A DNA stretch of 64,000 nt, taken from assembly GCA_963932145.1 (NCBI GenBank), contig OZ010574.1:84802049-84866048 (forward strand), written 5' to 3'. Of the stretch, positions 25,201-36,074 are shown piece after piece. The notes beneath the pieces were generated by a model, which saw nothing but the letters and a program-made list of their open reading frames with translations, had not been told where the DNA came from and did not search any database. This DNA comes from Acanthosepion lycidas. Taxonomy: Eukaryota > Mollusca > Cephalopoda > Sepiida > Sepiidae. The position numbers were made by a program, and so were the translations under genes. Position 1 is the first letter of the stretch. Every line of letters starts with the position of its first letter.

Positions 25201-28200
25201 TTTACTTTGAATAAATTTCATAAAATTATTCATGGAAGAAATTTTAGGTTGCAAACAGACCAGAGCCCTCTATTAACAATATATGGTTCAAAGAAAGGAA
25301 TACTTATGCATATATCAAATAGACTACAATGCTGGGGTACCATCTTATTAAACTATGATTTTACAAGTATCAACCGTCTAATTAATTAGGACATGCATTA
25401 TCAAGTTAAATACCTAAAAATGTGGAACCATTTGAGGACACGCTTATTGTTACACTAAAATGTGAAATGGAAATAAAAAGCATTTTTTGTGGTGTAGTAT
25501 GTGAGTTACCAGTTACACTAGAAGAAATTAAAGAAAATGGGGAAAATGACGTCTTTATTGCAAAAGTAAAAACACAATTAAAAGAAAGTAACAAAGAACA
25601 AAATCCAAACTTAAATGCTTTACTCGCTATGCAACAGTGTAGTAATGTTCAGGCAAAGGGTTCTAACATCTAGTGCATTACAGAAGCAAATATTGAAGGA
25701 TTTTCATAGAGGACATCCTGGTATTTCAAGAATGAGAAGTTTTGTATATTGGACCGGAATGGACCAAGATATTGAAAAAATAGCGAAAGCTTGGAGAAGT
25801 TGTGCTCTAGCAGCAAAATTACCTATGACAAAGATAGAACCTTGGCCAAAGACAGGCATGCTGTGGTCAAGACTGCATATACATTTTGCAGGTCCTATGA
25901 ATGGATAACATTATCTTGTGGTAGGTGATAGTTTCACTAAATGGCCAGAAATTTATAAGAATTTATAATAAAGAATTTATAAAATCCAACATCTTCAGTG
26001 ACAGTGAATTTCTTGCATGAACTCTTTGTGAGATATGGCATACCAGATACCATAGTTTCTGATAGGTGAACACAATTCACAGGTAAAGAATTCAATTACT
26101 TTTGGAAAATGTTCTCCATTGAGCATATTACGACCCTGTCGTATCACCCAACGTTGAATGGACAAGCTGAACAGTTTGTGTGAACATTCAAAAGAGCATT
26201 GAAGAAAGCAAGTTTTGAGAAAGTAAATGAGAAAGCATTTCAAAATTTTCTGAGAGTTTACCATGTAACACCTAACCCCAATACACCCTCAGGCATGTTA
26301 CTGGCAGAATTAATGTTGGCTATAAAAATAAAAATCAGTGTTCAACAAGTTATTACCAAGTCAAAAAATATGAACAGATAACAAAAATGACACCAAATAT
26401 TTCAAGGTTGGTGATAAAGTGTTCTTTAGAGAATATAAGTATGGTAAAGAAATGTGGGAAGACGGCATAATATCAGCAAGACTTGGGAAGTTGATTTACT
26501 TTGTAAAAGGGAAAAGATTTTGAATATAAAAGGCACCATAATCAGCGGAACAAAAAAAGTGCATCAATGAAAGACCTGAAATATTGGAAGAACTGATAAA
26601 AATGATATATGATGTTTTCAATGAGTCAACACCACAATAAGTCATGTAACCTACAAGGGACAAGTTCCAGAAAAAGAAAGTGTACTAAAGAATTGGAAGT
26701 TTGATCCAAGAATGGAAAAACTACAAAATCAAGTACATTGGCAAACTCTCCAGAAAGAAGAAAGGGAGATACTAATACTAATAAAAAATAAAATATTTAT
26801 AAAAAGTAGTAATCTCAAAAGAGGGGATCTTGTGGAGTAAATAGTACACTTCTGGTGACTATATGAACTAGTCCATAACTATAAATAAAGAGCTCCAGGT
26901 CAGAGGTAAGGAAGCAGAAGACATTTGGAGTCAGTCTTCAGATTAATACAAGCATCACAGCAAGTTGCCAAAGCATTACTTATATTATAAACACTACAAA
27001 ATGTGTTATAACAACTTGTTACTATGGCTACTCAATGTTTCCCTCTGCCTCTCTTGCCTTCAATGTCCTTTGAGTGTCAAATTCTACAAAACCTTTTTTT
27101 CTTATTTCAACTGTCTCTTTCTGATTCTAAATGTCCTCTTTGTTTCCATTTTCTTTAAAACTTCCTTGTTATTCTCATGTTTTGTTCATGGTATTCTGAG
27201 CATTCTTCTCTACTGTTTCTAGCCTTGTCCTCATCTATGAGGAAATTGTCCAGCATTTACTGCCATATAAGAGAACTGACAGTATGTATCAGTTTAGCAC
27301 AAGCTTCTTTGTTTCTAATGAAATCTTTAGGTTTCTTAATACTTTCTTTAGCTTTTGGAAAGCATTTTTCACTATTCCAATATGTCTTTGGATCTTAGTG
27401 TCACATTTTCAATCCACTTCCCAGATATTTAAATTTCTGTATTTGCTTGGTTAGATTTGTGAAAAAATTCTCACACATTTTTTGAGCCAGAAGGATCACT
27501 GGAAACTTTTGCTTACACACTTAATATATTTGATTGTATACAAGATCCCCCACCCTCTCTGATATTAAACTTTCCCAGCAGATCTTACATGTAAACTTGA
27601 GGTACTATCTGGCAGCCTAATTCCATAATACTGTAATATTAAATGTAAATACAGAACATTTTATAGTTTTTATTCATTCATTTGATGAAATACTTGTTTA
27701 TATCTGGCTGGAGGTTTAAACACAACCAGAGTTGGTTACAATTATAGTAAAATGATTTCATGTTACTTAAAACTGCTGGATATTTTCTCATACCAAAGTG
27801 AAAGAAATTAAATTTAGCTAAGGAATATATATTTTACAATCATGGCTGACAATGAATGATTTGTTACTATCTTCATGCTATGAAACTTTCACAGTGGAGA
27901 ATAGAGCCATAGCTTCAGCATGCAAGTGTCACAGCCTTGCTACATCAGGTGTTGCTATTATGATTTCTCTAGCAAGTATTTGCCAGTCTCAAGCCCAGAC
28001 AACTTTGAATTCAGTGTAGTCTTTCTCCTAAATTATTAGGTTGGTGCAAAAATGATGACGTAATAATGTCGTTTTTTGACGTATTTTTTTAACGTCAAAA
28101 AATGACATTATTACGTCATTATTTTTGCACCAACCTAATAATTGCCACACAAATAGAGCCCAGTGTGCTGTGCTATTTAACCCAAAACTGGTGGTGGTGG

Positions 28201-28592
28201 TGGTGGTGGGAGTGAATTTGTTTGAAGTGCATCATGTTTATTTAGATTATGTTTAACTTTACTTCCAAGAAAATCAAAAGTAAATGAACAATGAGAAAAT
28301 ACATTTTGGAAGGAAAGTTGTTCTGTTAAATTGCTTTTTTGGAGCACAAATATTTTCCTTTTCTGGATATTAATAAAAAAAAAAAAAAAAAAAAAAATGA
28401 GAATTTATAAACTTACACTAAATGGTTACAAATGGTAATTACTTCTACAAAATATATTTCTGTATAACAGAAAGCAGGAAAATATGCACTTTCATTTGGT
28501 CTTAAAATTTTAAGCTAGCTGCAATTTCAGATACAAAAGGAAAATAAGAGTTACTCTCCTTGAACAATGAAAGCAAAAATAATGGCTAGTAC

Positions 28593-28641
<49 letters not shown>

Positions 28642-29264
28642 ACCTTGCATAATCTGGCAACCCTGAATCTGAGCTCAATTAAAATCGTTTCTTGTGCCTA
28701 ACTTTTCTAGGGCTTTTGAATGAGCTATGAATGATTGAAATCAGACCAGTGAGAGTGGAGAAATTGCTTGGTGACACACATGCACAAACACTGTACTTAT
28801 ATATATATATAACTTTAAACATTATTTTAGTGGATACTCATTTGTAACTGGAGAAATTTTACTTGTATGTACAAAATTTGCTTTGCTGATCGACTACTTC
28901 TCATGGCCAAGTCAGTAACATGGATCAGGCTAAACCATGGCTACTTATGCCGTAAAGGATGTAGGTTTGATTCCTGCCAGAGAGTGCAAATTTTTCTTTC
29001 ATGAGATTTCTCAAAATTTTAGGCTGGTATGTAAAAATAAATAAATATACTGTTTAATAAATAAATGGAGTGTCTACTCAAATATGAGTATCCACTAAAA
29101 ATAACATGTAAAATGATAAAAAAATATGTTGGATTAATAAAAATCCATTTTATATATATGATAAAAAATATAGTTTTAACATATGCTATATTTATGGGTA
29201 AAAGTGTTGAATATCAGGAACAGAGCATGGGTAGATATAAGAGGGTCACCAAGTGGTGTACATG

Positions 29265-29330
<66 letters not shown>

Positions 29331-29850
29331 TAAATATCTGCATCTTTCAAATGAGTTAATGTAACATATAGGAATTGGCATAAATGCCAAGATAGAAAAG
29401 TATTTTTCACAAGAAATATTGTCTTAAGAAAAAAAAACAAAAAACAGCAGAATATAATGGTATTTTTCATTATGCATATAATTATAAAGCAGAATCAAAA
29501 TGCTAAACCCAATCCTCTGTTGGTAGTTAAGGTGACTTTACGTGATTTGTATAAATTTAAACACTAAAGTAAACATGCCTTCAACAAGATTTTTAATTTG
29601 TAACAGTTCTTTTTAAGAAAATAAAGGAAATAGCCAATCCAGAGGTCTTTTTCACAGCACTGTTGTAACCAAAATGTGATGAGCCAATGACAGCTCTGCC
29701 TATTTCCACTTTAGCAGACAATTTAGAAACTTTCTCTCTTTTGATGACTGATCCTGGAGTAGTAAAAATGTAGAGCTGCTTTCTGACCAACAACAACATG
29801 GAAAGCCAAATGAACATGTATGTACCATTTGAATAAATATCTCTAATTAG

Positions 29851-29881
<31 letters not shown>

Positions 29882-32294
29882 GAAATATAGTTTTAAGGTA
29901 TGCTATATTTATGGGATAAGTGCTCAATATCAGGGATAGAGCATATGTAAATATAAAAGTGAATATTAGAGTCAACACTCGAATATGGTTTCATTGGAAG
30001 AATTGCAATTCTTCCAATGAAAGTATATTCAGTGAAGTTGAGAAAGACTATGAAACAACTCTAAAAGACAATGGATTCCTAGCAACACTCACATACACAC
30101 CACAGAGGACAAAAAAAAGCCAATAGGAAGAAAAACATCATATGGTTCAACCCACTGTACAGCAAAAACATAAAAACAAACGTAGGAAAAATATTTATGA
30201 AACACTTATACAACACTTGACACAAAATATTCAATAAAAACACTAAAAATCAGCTACTGAGAACATGATACAAATAATACAGAAACTATCAACAAACTAC
30301 CCAAACAAATTAAACCCATCCATAACTGCAGAATAAAGCATGAATGTCCCTTAAATGGTAATTGCTTACAAAACAATATAATATACCAAACCATGGTAAA
30401 ATCATGAGATAATGAAGAAAAAATATACATAGGAATAACTGAAGGACCCTGGAAACAAATTATGCACACAAAACATCTATCACAAATAGTAAAAACAGCA
30501 CAATGTTTTCCAAGTATATCTGGGACATTAAAAACAAATAGCAAATCACACCAAAAACATCATGGAAAACAAGGAAAAGAACATAGCCTACAACAATCAA
30601 TCCAAAAACTGCAAACTCTGCTTGGAGGAAAAAAACAGCTATAATTACCTTCTCAGACCAAAATAAACTGCTAAATAAACAATCAGAACTCATCTCAAAA
30701 TGCAGACATGAAAACAAACTGAAAAGAATAAATAAAAATAAATAAAACAAAAATAAACAAAAATAAATTAACCCAAATAAATAAAGTAAATAATAAACAA
30801 ATTTACAAACCAATCCCACCAAAATAACTATTAGAATAGACTACCCAATACTACTGTGTTGTGTGTTAGCTAAATTTGAATGTGGTTAATATGTGTTTAA
30901 GGTTTTTCAATTGACATTTGCTTTTAATTATTTTGGTTGTTTTTAGTATATTTTTCATTTTATTATTCTTGTTAAGTAGGTCTAAATTTCTTCTTATAAT
31001 ACAGGGGGTCACAAAATGCAACAAAAAAAAGATATGGGGTTTGTGATATCATTATAGAAGGAAACTCCTACACTTCTGAAAACCCCACAACAACATTTAC
31101 AATAAATAAAAATTTAAACTGCAACTTCAAAAATGTGATTTATGCACTTAGGTGCACAAAATGTCTTATATAGGTATCAGCCAAGCACTAAACAACAGTT
31201 TCCCTGCACAAGAGAAACATCAAATTATCAGACAACAGAAAACTCTTTGTATCACAACAACTCTACAAAATGTAATCAAGGTAAATTTACAATTATAGCA
31301 ATATATCAAATGGACAATTATTCTTATCTACAAATACAAGAAAAAAAACTTCATAGACAAATTTAAACCAGCGCTAAAGAGATCATAACCTCTCACATGC
31401 GCAAACACACACAATGGCCAAATATACTGGTTGGACCACACACACAAGTATTTAAGAAGAACATATATATATATAGATATATATATGCACACACACACAC
31501 ACACACACATACTGGCAAAAACAAACACAATAGACTACCCACAAGCACAAATGAACCATACACAATATATGAAGCATGTGTTTATATATATAATTCCTTA
31601 TAATAAAACAGTATATATATGTATGGAGAAGGAATATGCATAGACATACTAACAAAAGCACACACAAGACACAAAAATGGAGAAAAGTCTAAGAAGATAC
31701 AGGGGTTATAAAAAGATAAGATCAAAGACCTCCTTTCTCTGGCCACTCCTAATTGTTTTATTACTCCTTAAGCAGAAGAATACTTTTGTCACTCAAAGAA
31801 AAATTTGGGTTAATACTACACACAAAAGACAATGGTTAAACATCAGAAAACATAAGGAAAATTAATTCCTTTTAATAATATGTGGAAATAACCACTCTTT
31901 GCCTGATGAAGGTTGCATAACTGGAAACTCGTGTAGCAAAAATAAAGTATAATATATATATTTTAAAAACTCCACCTTATAACCAAAAACGTTTATGGTT
32001 TCACTCTATAAATATACACTTTTCTCTTGTTGGAACAACTATAACCTCTACCTTATATAAGAAAAAAAAAACAAATGCTGGAAACTTTTGCACACATCTA
32101 ATATTAATATGGACAATAAAAGAAACAAAAACAAAACATTCAAAAAGAAACAAAAACAAAACATTCAAAAAGAATACATTTGTTGGATGACATCATTTGG
32201 AATGATAGTAAATTCATAAAAGAATCAGTGAGAAACAAACTCATGGTATTTGAGATTAATTTTAAAAACTTTATCCCAAGGCTGAACACTAATG

Positions 32295-32341
<47 letters not shown>

Positions 32342-32495
32342 TGTGTGTGTGTGTGTGGACAACGAAGTCAATACCCAGTGGCAACAGTCTGTTTCATGTC
32401 TAAATGCAACCTTCAAGCCATCTATATAATCATCAATATTGTGCACTTTAACCCAAAAATATCTTAATACCTTAAGGTCATATTTTTGTCATTTT

Positions 32496-32564
<69 letters not shown>

Positions 32565-35145
32565 CACACAGACAAATTGTAGGTTCTATCCAAACCTAAT
32601 AAAGAATTTTTATGAAGTATATATAAAAAAATTCTCTAAAGACAGATGTTGCAAGAATGGTTGAAACTTCCAACCAATAACCCATAATTATTTTACTTTG
32701 TTACAGGTAACAGTGTAGCATTGAATTCCTCCATACATAAAAAGTGCGTCCACTGACACTCATTTATGCTTGCTGAACATTTACAGAGACCAAACAGTGA
32801 ATGTGAGCACATTTAGGTGGTGGGTAATACATGTCATCAGTAATAACAGAGATATGTGTAACAAGCCATATAATGGGCAGACAAGTATACCTTTCAACTC
32901 ATGAAGAGCACCTTGCAAATGCATAGCCAATGGTAATAACTATGGGTAGTGTTTTGTAGCTGAATACAATAGTGTGATAGTGATAAATAAATAAAAATAT
33001 AAAATACTAAATAACCACCAATTATTATTACTAGACTATGTAGTTGTCTGGAACTAAAATAATTGATAATAAAAGAAAAATGAAAATTTAAGCAATAAAA
33101 ATACTTTAAAATAAAAATAAAAATGGCAATAAAAAAAAAAAAAAGTCAGATTATAAAAAAAATAGTTAAATAAATATAGCATCCATGATGCATCAGAATT
33201 AAGTGTTTTACCACCAATTGAAACGAAAATAAAAACTTTCTGTTCGTTTCTTTGACAACTGAAGGAGGCAGATATCCTGGACCTCTGATAAAACATATTG
33301 CCACCAACAGATAAGCAAAACTTTTTTTTATTTCTGTATAGGTATATGTTCTCTAAAATATACAATCATTTCTCTTAAATGTAAACTAAAGCATTTTATT
33401 GTTTTTGTCTACTTTTTTTGTTGTATCTCATATATGATTTTGTCTGCAATTTTATAATCCCAAAAAATACATATATAAAAAAATTTACATTTAAACAAGG
33501 CCAATGCATCACAAGAACACCCACTAAAGTGTTATCATGCTCTTTGAATCTCTTATAGTTTTCAAGGAAATAAGTCATTATTTTTATTTGTGTATGTGCG
33601 CACATGTGTGTGTTTGTATTTTATATATGACATTTGATTGTGTATTGTCTAGATAGGTAAGAAAAACATTGACAAAAATACTTCAATCTTCACTGGTAAA
33701 AGATGAACTCGCAGAGAATAGTAATCAGTAAACTGGTCTTAGACAAGTGTTCGGAGTTCCCATTTCACAGAACGTTTCAACCTTGTGACTCAACTCAAGT
33801 TTATGAATATTTATAAGCCAAAATTTACACAAGTCAATAAAGTTTGAGAAAGTGTGTAAATAAGGCAACTAAAATTAACAATGATTCAAGTGATGTGACA
33901 ATGACATTTATTTTCTCCCCTCAATGCTCAGATAAAAATAAGAGTTAAAGAGACACACAAGGCTAAATAAATTGAAAAGAAATCATGTACAATTCCCAAT
34001 TAAAATGACCAGCAAAGAGATATGACACAAAAATATGCTCAATACAGTAAAAAATCATAAATCATTTATCAGAGAAACTTATTCCAACCAAAAGTCTTTG
34101 ACTTTGGTAGGCAGTTTTTCATTAGTATAGTCTTAGTTCTTCATGAACAACTAAAAGCTTTTGTTTTTTCTATATGGATGGCTAATAAATGCATTTGCAT
34201 GCACCTCTGGTTTCACATACATGTTCTGCAAAGAGCATACCACATCATCTATTTCAGTAGATATCAATTATTCTGTATAAAATACAGAGATGTCTACTCA
34301 AACATGTGTATCCACTAAATATAAAATTTGTATTAATGAAAATTAATGTTGGATTAATACATTCATTAATTCCTTAGATATTATTTTATATGTAAATACA
34401 TTGCAAATTGTTTAATATTTTAACCTTATTCTGTCAGTAATGCCAACAATATTTCATTACAATATAGTTACTGAATGCTGAAAATCTAGTGAAGTATGAC
34501 ATGACCACTTCATAGTATTACAATAGATTTACAAAATAAAGTTAGTGTCTCAATGCTCTTTATGAATATTACTCACCAGCTGTAATCTATTTTCTGTTTT
34601 GGGTACTCAAGCTGAATTTCTATCACAAAAGGTATCCAGACAAGTCTGACATCTTCATGATCATCGATGTTGTTAAAAGAATGATTGAGACCAACTTTTG
34701 ACTTAGCATATTTAAGAAATTTCTTCCGGAAAATCCTAGACAGTGCGAGTTCGTGGGCAGCACAAGAAGCCACATGGCTATCAAGGGTAAGGCACATTTG
34801 ATGGATGGGGCACAGCTGGAAATAAGAGTCTTGACTTAGCATTTGATGTCTTTTCAGATAATAACATTTCAAGATTCCTGGCTTTGACTTTGAATTTCTT
34901 TCAAGGTCATCTTTTGATGATGTATTGCCAATCTCATTACCTGTGCACAGTTCTGGGGTGCAGTCAAAAAGAGAAGGAGCTGGGGAATGTTTTACCTGAC
35001 TTAGAACCAAAAAGAGGCGCTGGGTTTCTTCATTGTATTCTATCCGAGAGTCAGATTCAAATCGTGAGGGGTAAAGTTTTCGGGTAAACAGTTTAAAATC
35101 ATGGAGGGAATTTTTGGTGTAGAAATAAATCAATACTGTTGCCAT
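15963..35145 (-). CDS. Gene A: unrecognised 358-aa protein, four coding exons (complete)
   Basis: Seen: four minus-strand blocks join into one frame, 34577-35145, 22971-23085, 18089-18234 and 15963-16209, totalling 1077 bases with the stop. Every border is GT..AG and every phase matches (2+1, 0+0, 2+1). The start ATG has A at -3 and G at +4. Domains: residues 1-190 have mixed composition with a polar, low-conservation-looking middle (about 55-90). Residues about 190-320 are mostly helical and Leu/Ala-rich, for example MALLSTLGGGFSALGDYY and IAARCYLYIALSLMQRGY, which resembles a TPR-like or other helical solenoid (inference). I see no signal peptide and no clear membrane segment. Regulation: an untranslated leader exon and a CpG-retaining region lie upstream. 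The family is not recognised, so no function is offered. That it is a real, constrained gene is well supported by phase agreement across about 19 kb. Confidence 0.85.
16405..16512. mobile_element. SINE fragment adjoining the U2-like sequence
   Basis: The same body as the other SINEs (CTTGGCTTCATGCCACATCTAAG). It ends just before the U2-derived sequence, so the two may belong to one retroposed unit. Confidence 0.45.
16524..16570 (+). pseudogene. U2 snRNA 5'-end fragment (chimeric retrocopy)
   Basis: CTTGGCCTTTTGGCTGAGAT plus AAGTGTAGTATCTGT matches the first 40 or so bases of U2 snRNA, including the branch-point recognition sequence GTAGTA. After position about 16563 the match stops and unrelated sequence follows. 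It is therefore not a functional U2 gene. It lies in the sense of gene A's antisense strand, inside the last intron's vicinity. Confidence 0.75.
16940..17265 (-). other. Unassigned open frame inside gene A intron 3
   Basis: Open from about 17265 to a stop near 16940, encoding for example LAGISLLTESSFHAIL and IWSEVEHFLRIRAPIT. The composition looks protein-like and an acceptor-like AAGCTTAG precedes it. It could be an alternative terminal exon of gene A or a decayed mobile ORF. The latter is favoured, as it shares nothing with the helical exons. Confidence 0.25.
17266..18088. other. Gene A intron 3, no other feature seen
   Basis: A-rich filler with poly-A runs (about 17420-17433 and 17683-17735), no motif recognised. 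Confidence 0.5.
18089..18234 (-). CDS. Gene A coding exon 3
   Basis: A 146-base exon. The acceptor is CTATTTTTCAG and the donor G|GTAATT. It starts in phase 0 and ends with two bases of an Arg codon. It encodes two helices in the style of a repeat solenoid: SLEAGKIALRQLKIAF, then IAARCYLYIALSLMQRGY. The conserved-looking Gly and the Ala/Leu spacing suggest a TPR-like fold, which is an inference. The surrounding introns are A-rich filler. Confidence 0.85.
18235..19510. other. Gene A intron 2, left part
   Basis: Contains a poly-A tract (18274-18301). A 62-codon frame at 18558-18746 and a minus frame at 18877-19131 have no support. Confidence 0.4.
19515..19925 (-). pseudogene. LINE 3' end (same family as 3.6 kb)
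   Basis: Minus-strand residues ALNTAAISGLVLLPYILRFL and the final QKFKCNINCHLLSS. The 3' end is TTGCTTGGGGTGAAACAATT (minus strand), matching the tail of the 8.2 kb copy. A G12 run interrupts it near 19570. Confidence 0.8.
19926..21380. other. Gene A intron 2, AT-rich, microsatellite, no gene
   Basis: (TA)n at 20479-20522. The small open frames here are low-complexity AT artefacts. Confidence 0.5.
21385..22010 (-). pseudogene. LINE 3' end, third copy
   Basis: Minus strand IEYCYHIWSCAPAIHLEILD then IQRRICNIIDLDQASQLQSL, the same C-terminal region as at 3.6 kb. It ends TTGGGACAAGATGATTAAAA. A poly-A/T insertion lies at 21482-21509. Confidence 0.85.
22206..22269. repeat. (AT)n microsatellite
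   Basis: About 32 AT units, just 3' of the LINE copy. Confidence 0.9.
22790..22880. mobile_element. SINE fragment near gene A exon 2
   Basis: GGCTTTGTGCCATACTAGGC is the SINE body. Only the 3' half is visible. Confidence 0.4.
22971..23085 (-). CDS. Gene A coding exon 2
   Basis: A 115-base exon. The acceptor ends TTAATTACAG and the donor is GTATGT. Its first base completes the Trp codon begun in exon 1, and it ends in phase 0. It encodes FYRIQSLVILKLKTEES followed by the Gly-rich turn STLGGG and a short helix. A Ty3/gypsy copy, a Penelope-like element and LINE pieces occupy the 11.5 kb intron before it. Confidence 0.85.
23435..23545 (-). mobile_element. tRNA-derived SINE, nearly complete
   Basis: On the minus strand it reads A box (GTAATGATTAGCAAGCTTGTCC), B box (GAGTTCGATCCTCACTGGG) and the body TGGCCTTGTGCCACATCTAAG. 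It is the best preserved copy in the window. Confidence 0.7.
23930..26830 (+). pseudogene. Ty3/gypsy retrotransposon pol, degenerate
   Basis: Order: a pre-RT stretch (VLQKCFPDVLSNELGQCSKF, 24086-24145), then KWAAPTVYVKKK (about 24280), then the RT core RIFSKLDLSEAYLQIQI and RLPFGIKVAPNIFQQAMDT (24430-24570). The catalytic box reads YLDNIL instead of YxDD. RNase H follows with VVASDASEYGIEA (25046-25085), then a zinc-binding/integrase region HRGHPGISRMRSFVYW (25707-25755) and HIHFAGPMNG, where the usual Asp is His. The integrase core continues VNFLHELFVRYGIPDTIVSD (26001-26060) and YHPTLNGQAEQFV. Many stops and shifts, and a missing 5' LTR, make this a dead copy, inserted in gene A intron 1. 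It lies on the strand opposite to gene A. Confidence 0.85.
26831..27010 (+). mobile_element. Probable 3' LTR of the Ty3/gypsy copy
   Basis: A polypurine run (AAAAGAGGGGATC, about 26817-26829) directly precedes TGTGGAGTAAATAG, the expected PPT/LTR junction. TATAAATAAAGAG near 26880 may be the promoter. The matching 5' LTR is not found, so the right limit is estimated. Confidence 0.5.
27015..27560 (-). pseudogene. LINE fragment, second non-LTR family
   Basis: The minus strand reads IQRHIGIVKNAFQKLKKVL, then SLETKKLVLN, stop, YILSVLLYGSKCWTISS. This is the C-terminal RT region of a LINE (VLLYGSECWT-type motif). Stops break it. A related copy is at 46.0-46.5 kb and a short one at about 55.87-56.0 kb. 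Confidence 0.8.
28036..28138. mobile_element. Second MADE1-like palindromic MITE, 103 bp
   Basis: TTAGGTTGGTGCAAAAAT at both ends in inverse orientation, flanked by TA. It differs from the 9851 copy by an insertion of a GACGTAATAATG-type segment and two centre changes. Nearly perfect stem. Confidence 0.85.
28594..28637. repeat. (AT)n microsatellite
   Basis: About 22 AT units within gene A intron 1. Confidence 0.9.
28890..28995 (+). mobile_element. tRNA-derived SINE, different body
   Basis: CTCATGGCCAAGTCAGTAAC resembles an A box region and GTAGGTTTGATTCCTGCC is a B box at normal spacing. No acceptor stem, so it is a SINE and not a tRNA gene. Confidence 0.5.
29060..29260 (+). repeat. Dispersed repeat unit, copy 1
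   Basis: TGTCTACTCAAATATGAGTA..GTATCCACTAAAAAT and ..GCTATATTTATGGG.. recur at about 29885-29960 (second half) and 34285-34390 (first half), and in part near 11255-11285 and 28830. Copies beside the Penelope remnant suggest its own terminal repeats. Confidence 0.45.
29265..29322. repeat. (CA)n(TA)n microsatellite
   Basis: About 15 CA then about 13 TA units. Confidence 0.9.
29885..30800 (+). pseudogene. Penelope-like element: linker and GIY-YIG endonuclease, broken
   Basis: Frames in order give EKDYETTLKDNGFLATLTYT (thumb/linker), a basic stretch, then a Cys motif followed by GNCLQNNIIYQ and KIYIGITEGPWKQ, the GIY-YIG hallmark. Then TPKTSWKTRKRT-like and CKLCLEEK (CxxC-type) and SELISKCRHENKLK. 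That is the C-terminal half of a Penelope-like element. The RT domain is absent here, and stops and shifts interrupt the rest. It sits in gene A intron 1 on the opposite strand. Confidence 0.8.
30850..32060 (+). mobile_element. Penelope-like 3' region
   Basis: Fragmentary frames after the endonuclease, then TTTGCCTGATGAAGGTTGCA and AACTGGAAACTCGTGTAGC near 31900, a block seen just beyond such elements. The downstream limit is uncertain. A CA/TA microsatellite (31460-31510) interrupts it. Confidence 0.4.
32110..32172. repeat. Two-unit tandem repeat of about 27 bases
   Basis: AGAAACAAAAACAAAACATTCAAAA twice in a row. Confidence 0.8.
32294..32357. repeat. (TA)n(GT)n microsatellite
   Basis: About 24 TA units followed by GT units. 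Confidence 0.9.
32501..32562. repeat. (CA)(TA)n microsatellite
   Basis: About 31 TA units. Confidence 0.9.
32565..34560. other. Gene A intron 1, upstream part
   Basis: AT-rich. It contains a copy of the repeat seen at 29.06 kb (34285-34390). A 103-codon minus frame at 33054-33365 is low complexity and is not called. Confidence 0.4.
34577..35145 (-). CDS. Gene A coding exon 1 (N-terminal 189 residues)
   Basis: The frame opens with MATVLIYFYTKNSLHDF and runs to KIDYS plus two bases of the next codon. The donor GTGAGT lies at 34576-34571. An acceptor candidate on the minus strand, a T-rich tract ending TTTCAG, lies at about 35257, so the exon probably carries about 110 bases of 5' UTR (35146-35256). 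Residues about 150-175 include FNNIDDHEDVRLVWIPF, an ordered-looking segment. Nothing on the plus strand explains this long open frame. Confidence 0.85.
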
Positions 35146-35256
35146 ATTTAACCCAAGAAAATTTTTCTTTCTTTCTTTACAGCAAAATTTTGAAAAAAAT
35201 CCGTGAAATCTTGAGTTTGCTGCCTGAGTGGTTGGAAAACCTTTCAGTTCATTTCA

Positions 35257-36074
35257 CTGAAATCAAAAGAAAAATATGTAGTCAAGAATTACTAAATTAA
35301 CCACATGAAAAAGAATTTCTCACACAATAAAAGAATATTGCAGAATTATATGCATAAAAGTCCTCTGTCAGTAATATTTGCCTTAATTCTGATCACAAAA
35401 AAAATCCTTTCTGATTTTCAATATACAAAATTAAGATTGAGTTCTGGAACATGACTAAACATATTCTGTCTGAATTTCTGGGATTAGGAATTATTTACAT
35501 TACTTACACTCTATTGTACCCCATCTTTGTTGTTATCAACACAAGGTTTCAGTCAACAATCTAGAGGATGGTTTGTGAATTTAATGATATAATAAGTGTG
35601 AGTTCAATCTTTGGGCTGCCTAGTACAGATTTAGACTCAATGAAAGCAGAATGAGCAGTAATTAAAGAATACTAAATATGGGCAGGGAAATGATAACAAT
35701 CTACCCCCATAGATTAAAGGGACCATTTGAAATTCCCTGAAGGTTATCGGATCAACAAACACCTGATGAAGACTAGAGAGCACAATGGCCAAGACATTGT
35801 GATAACAACAACAAAGATGAGCACAATTGTTTGACAGTAAACAATGTAAGTAATAACCAAACAAATTTTAAGTAAAAAAATTGCCAAGTAATAATCAACC
35901 AAATTTTCTTTCTTCTCAGCTATAAGGCTAGATCCTAATTTAGTGTTCTGTTTTCACATCAGTATTATTTTGAATTAAGATTAGTCAGTTATAAATGAAA
36001 TAAAAGGCTATGGTGGTTCTTCTGTTAGAGAAAAGTAGGTAATGTTTCAAGGTGTACTGTATTGCATTTCAGTA
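35257..36074. other. Leader intron of gene A, no feature
   Basis: AT-rich DNA. A 75-codon minus frame at 35637-35864 (Cys/His/Leu) shows no known family. Confidence 0.4.

Noticed and set aside
28890-28995. tRNA gene
   Set aside because: A and B box-like blocks but no cloverleaf acceptor stem; consistent with a SINE.
30460-30822. Minus-strand 120-codon frame (Phe/Leu-rich, membrane-like)
   Set aside because: It is the reverse of the Penelope GIY-YIG region; the plus strand reading is the informative one.
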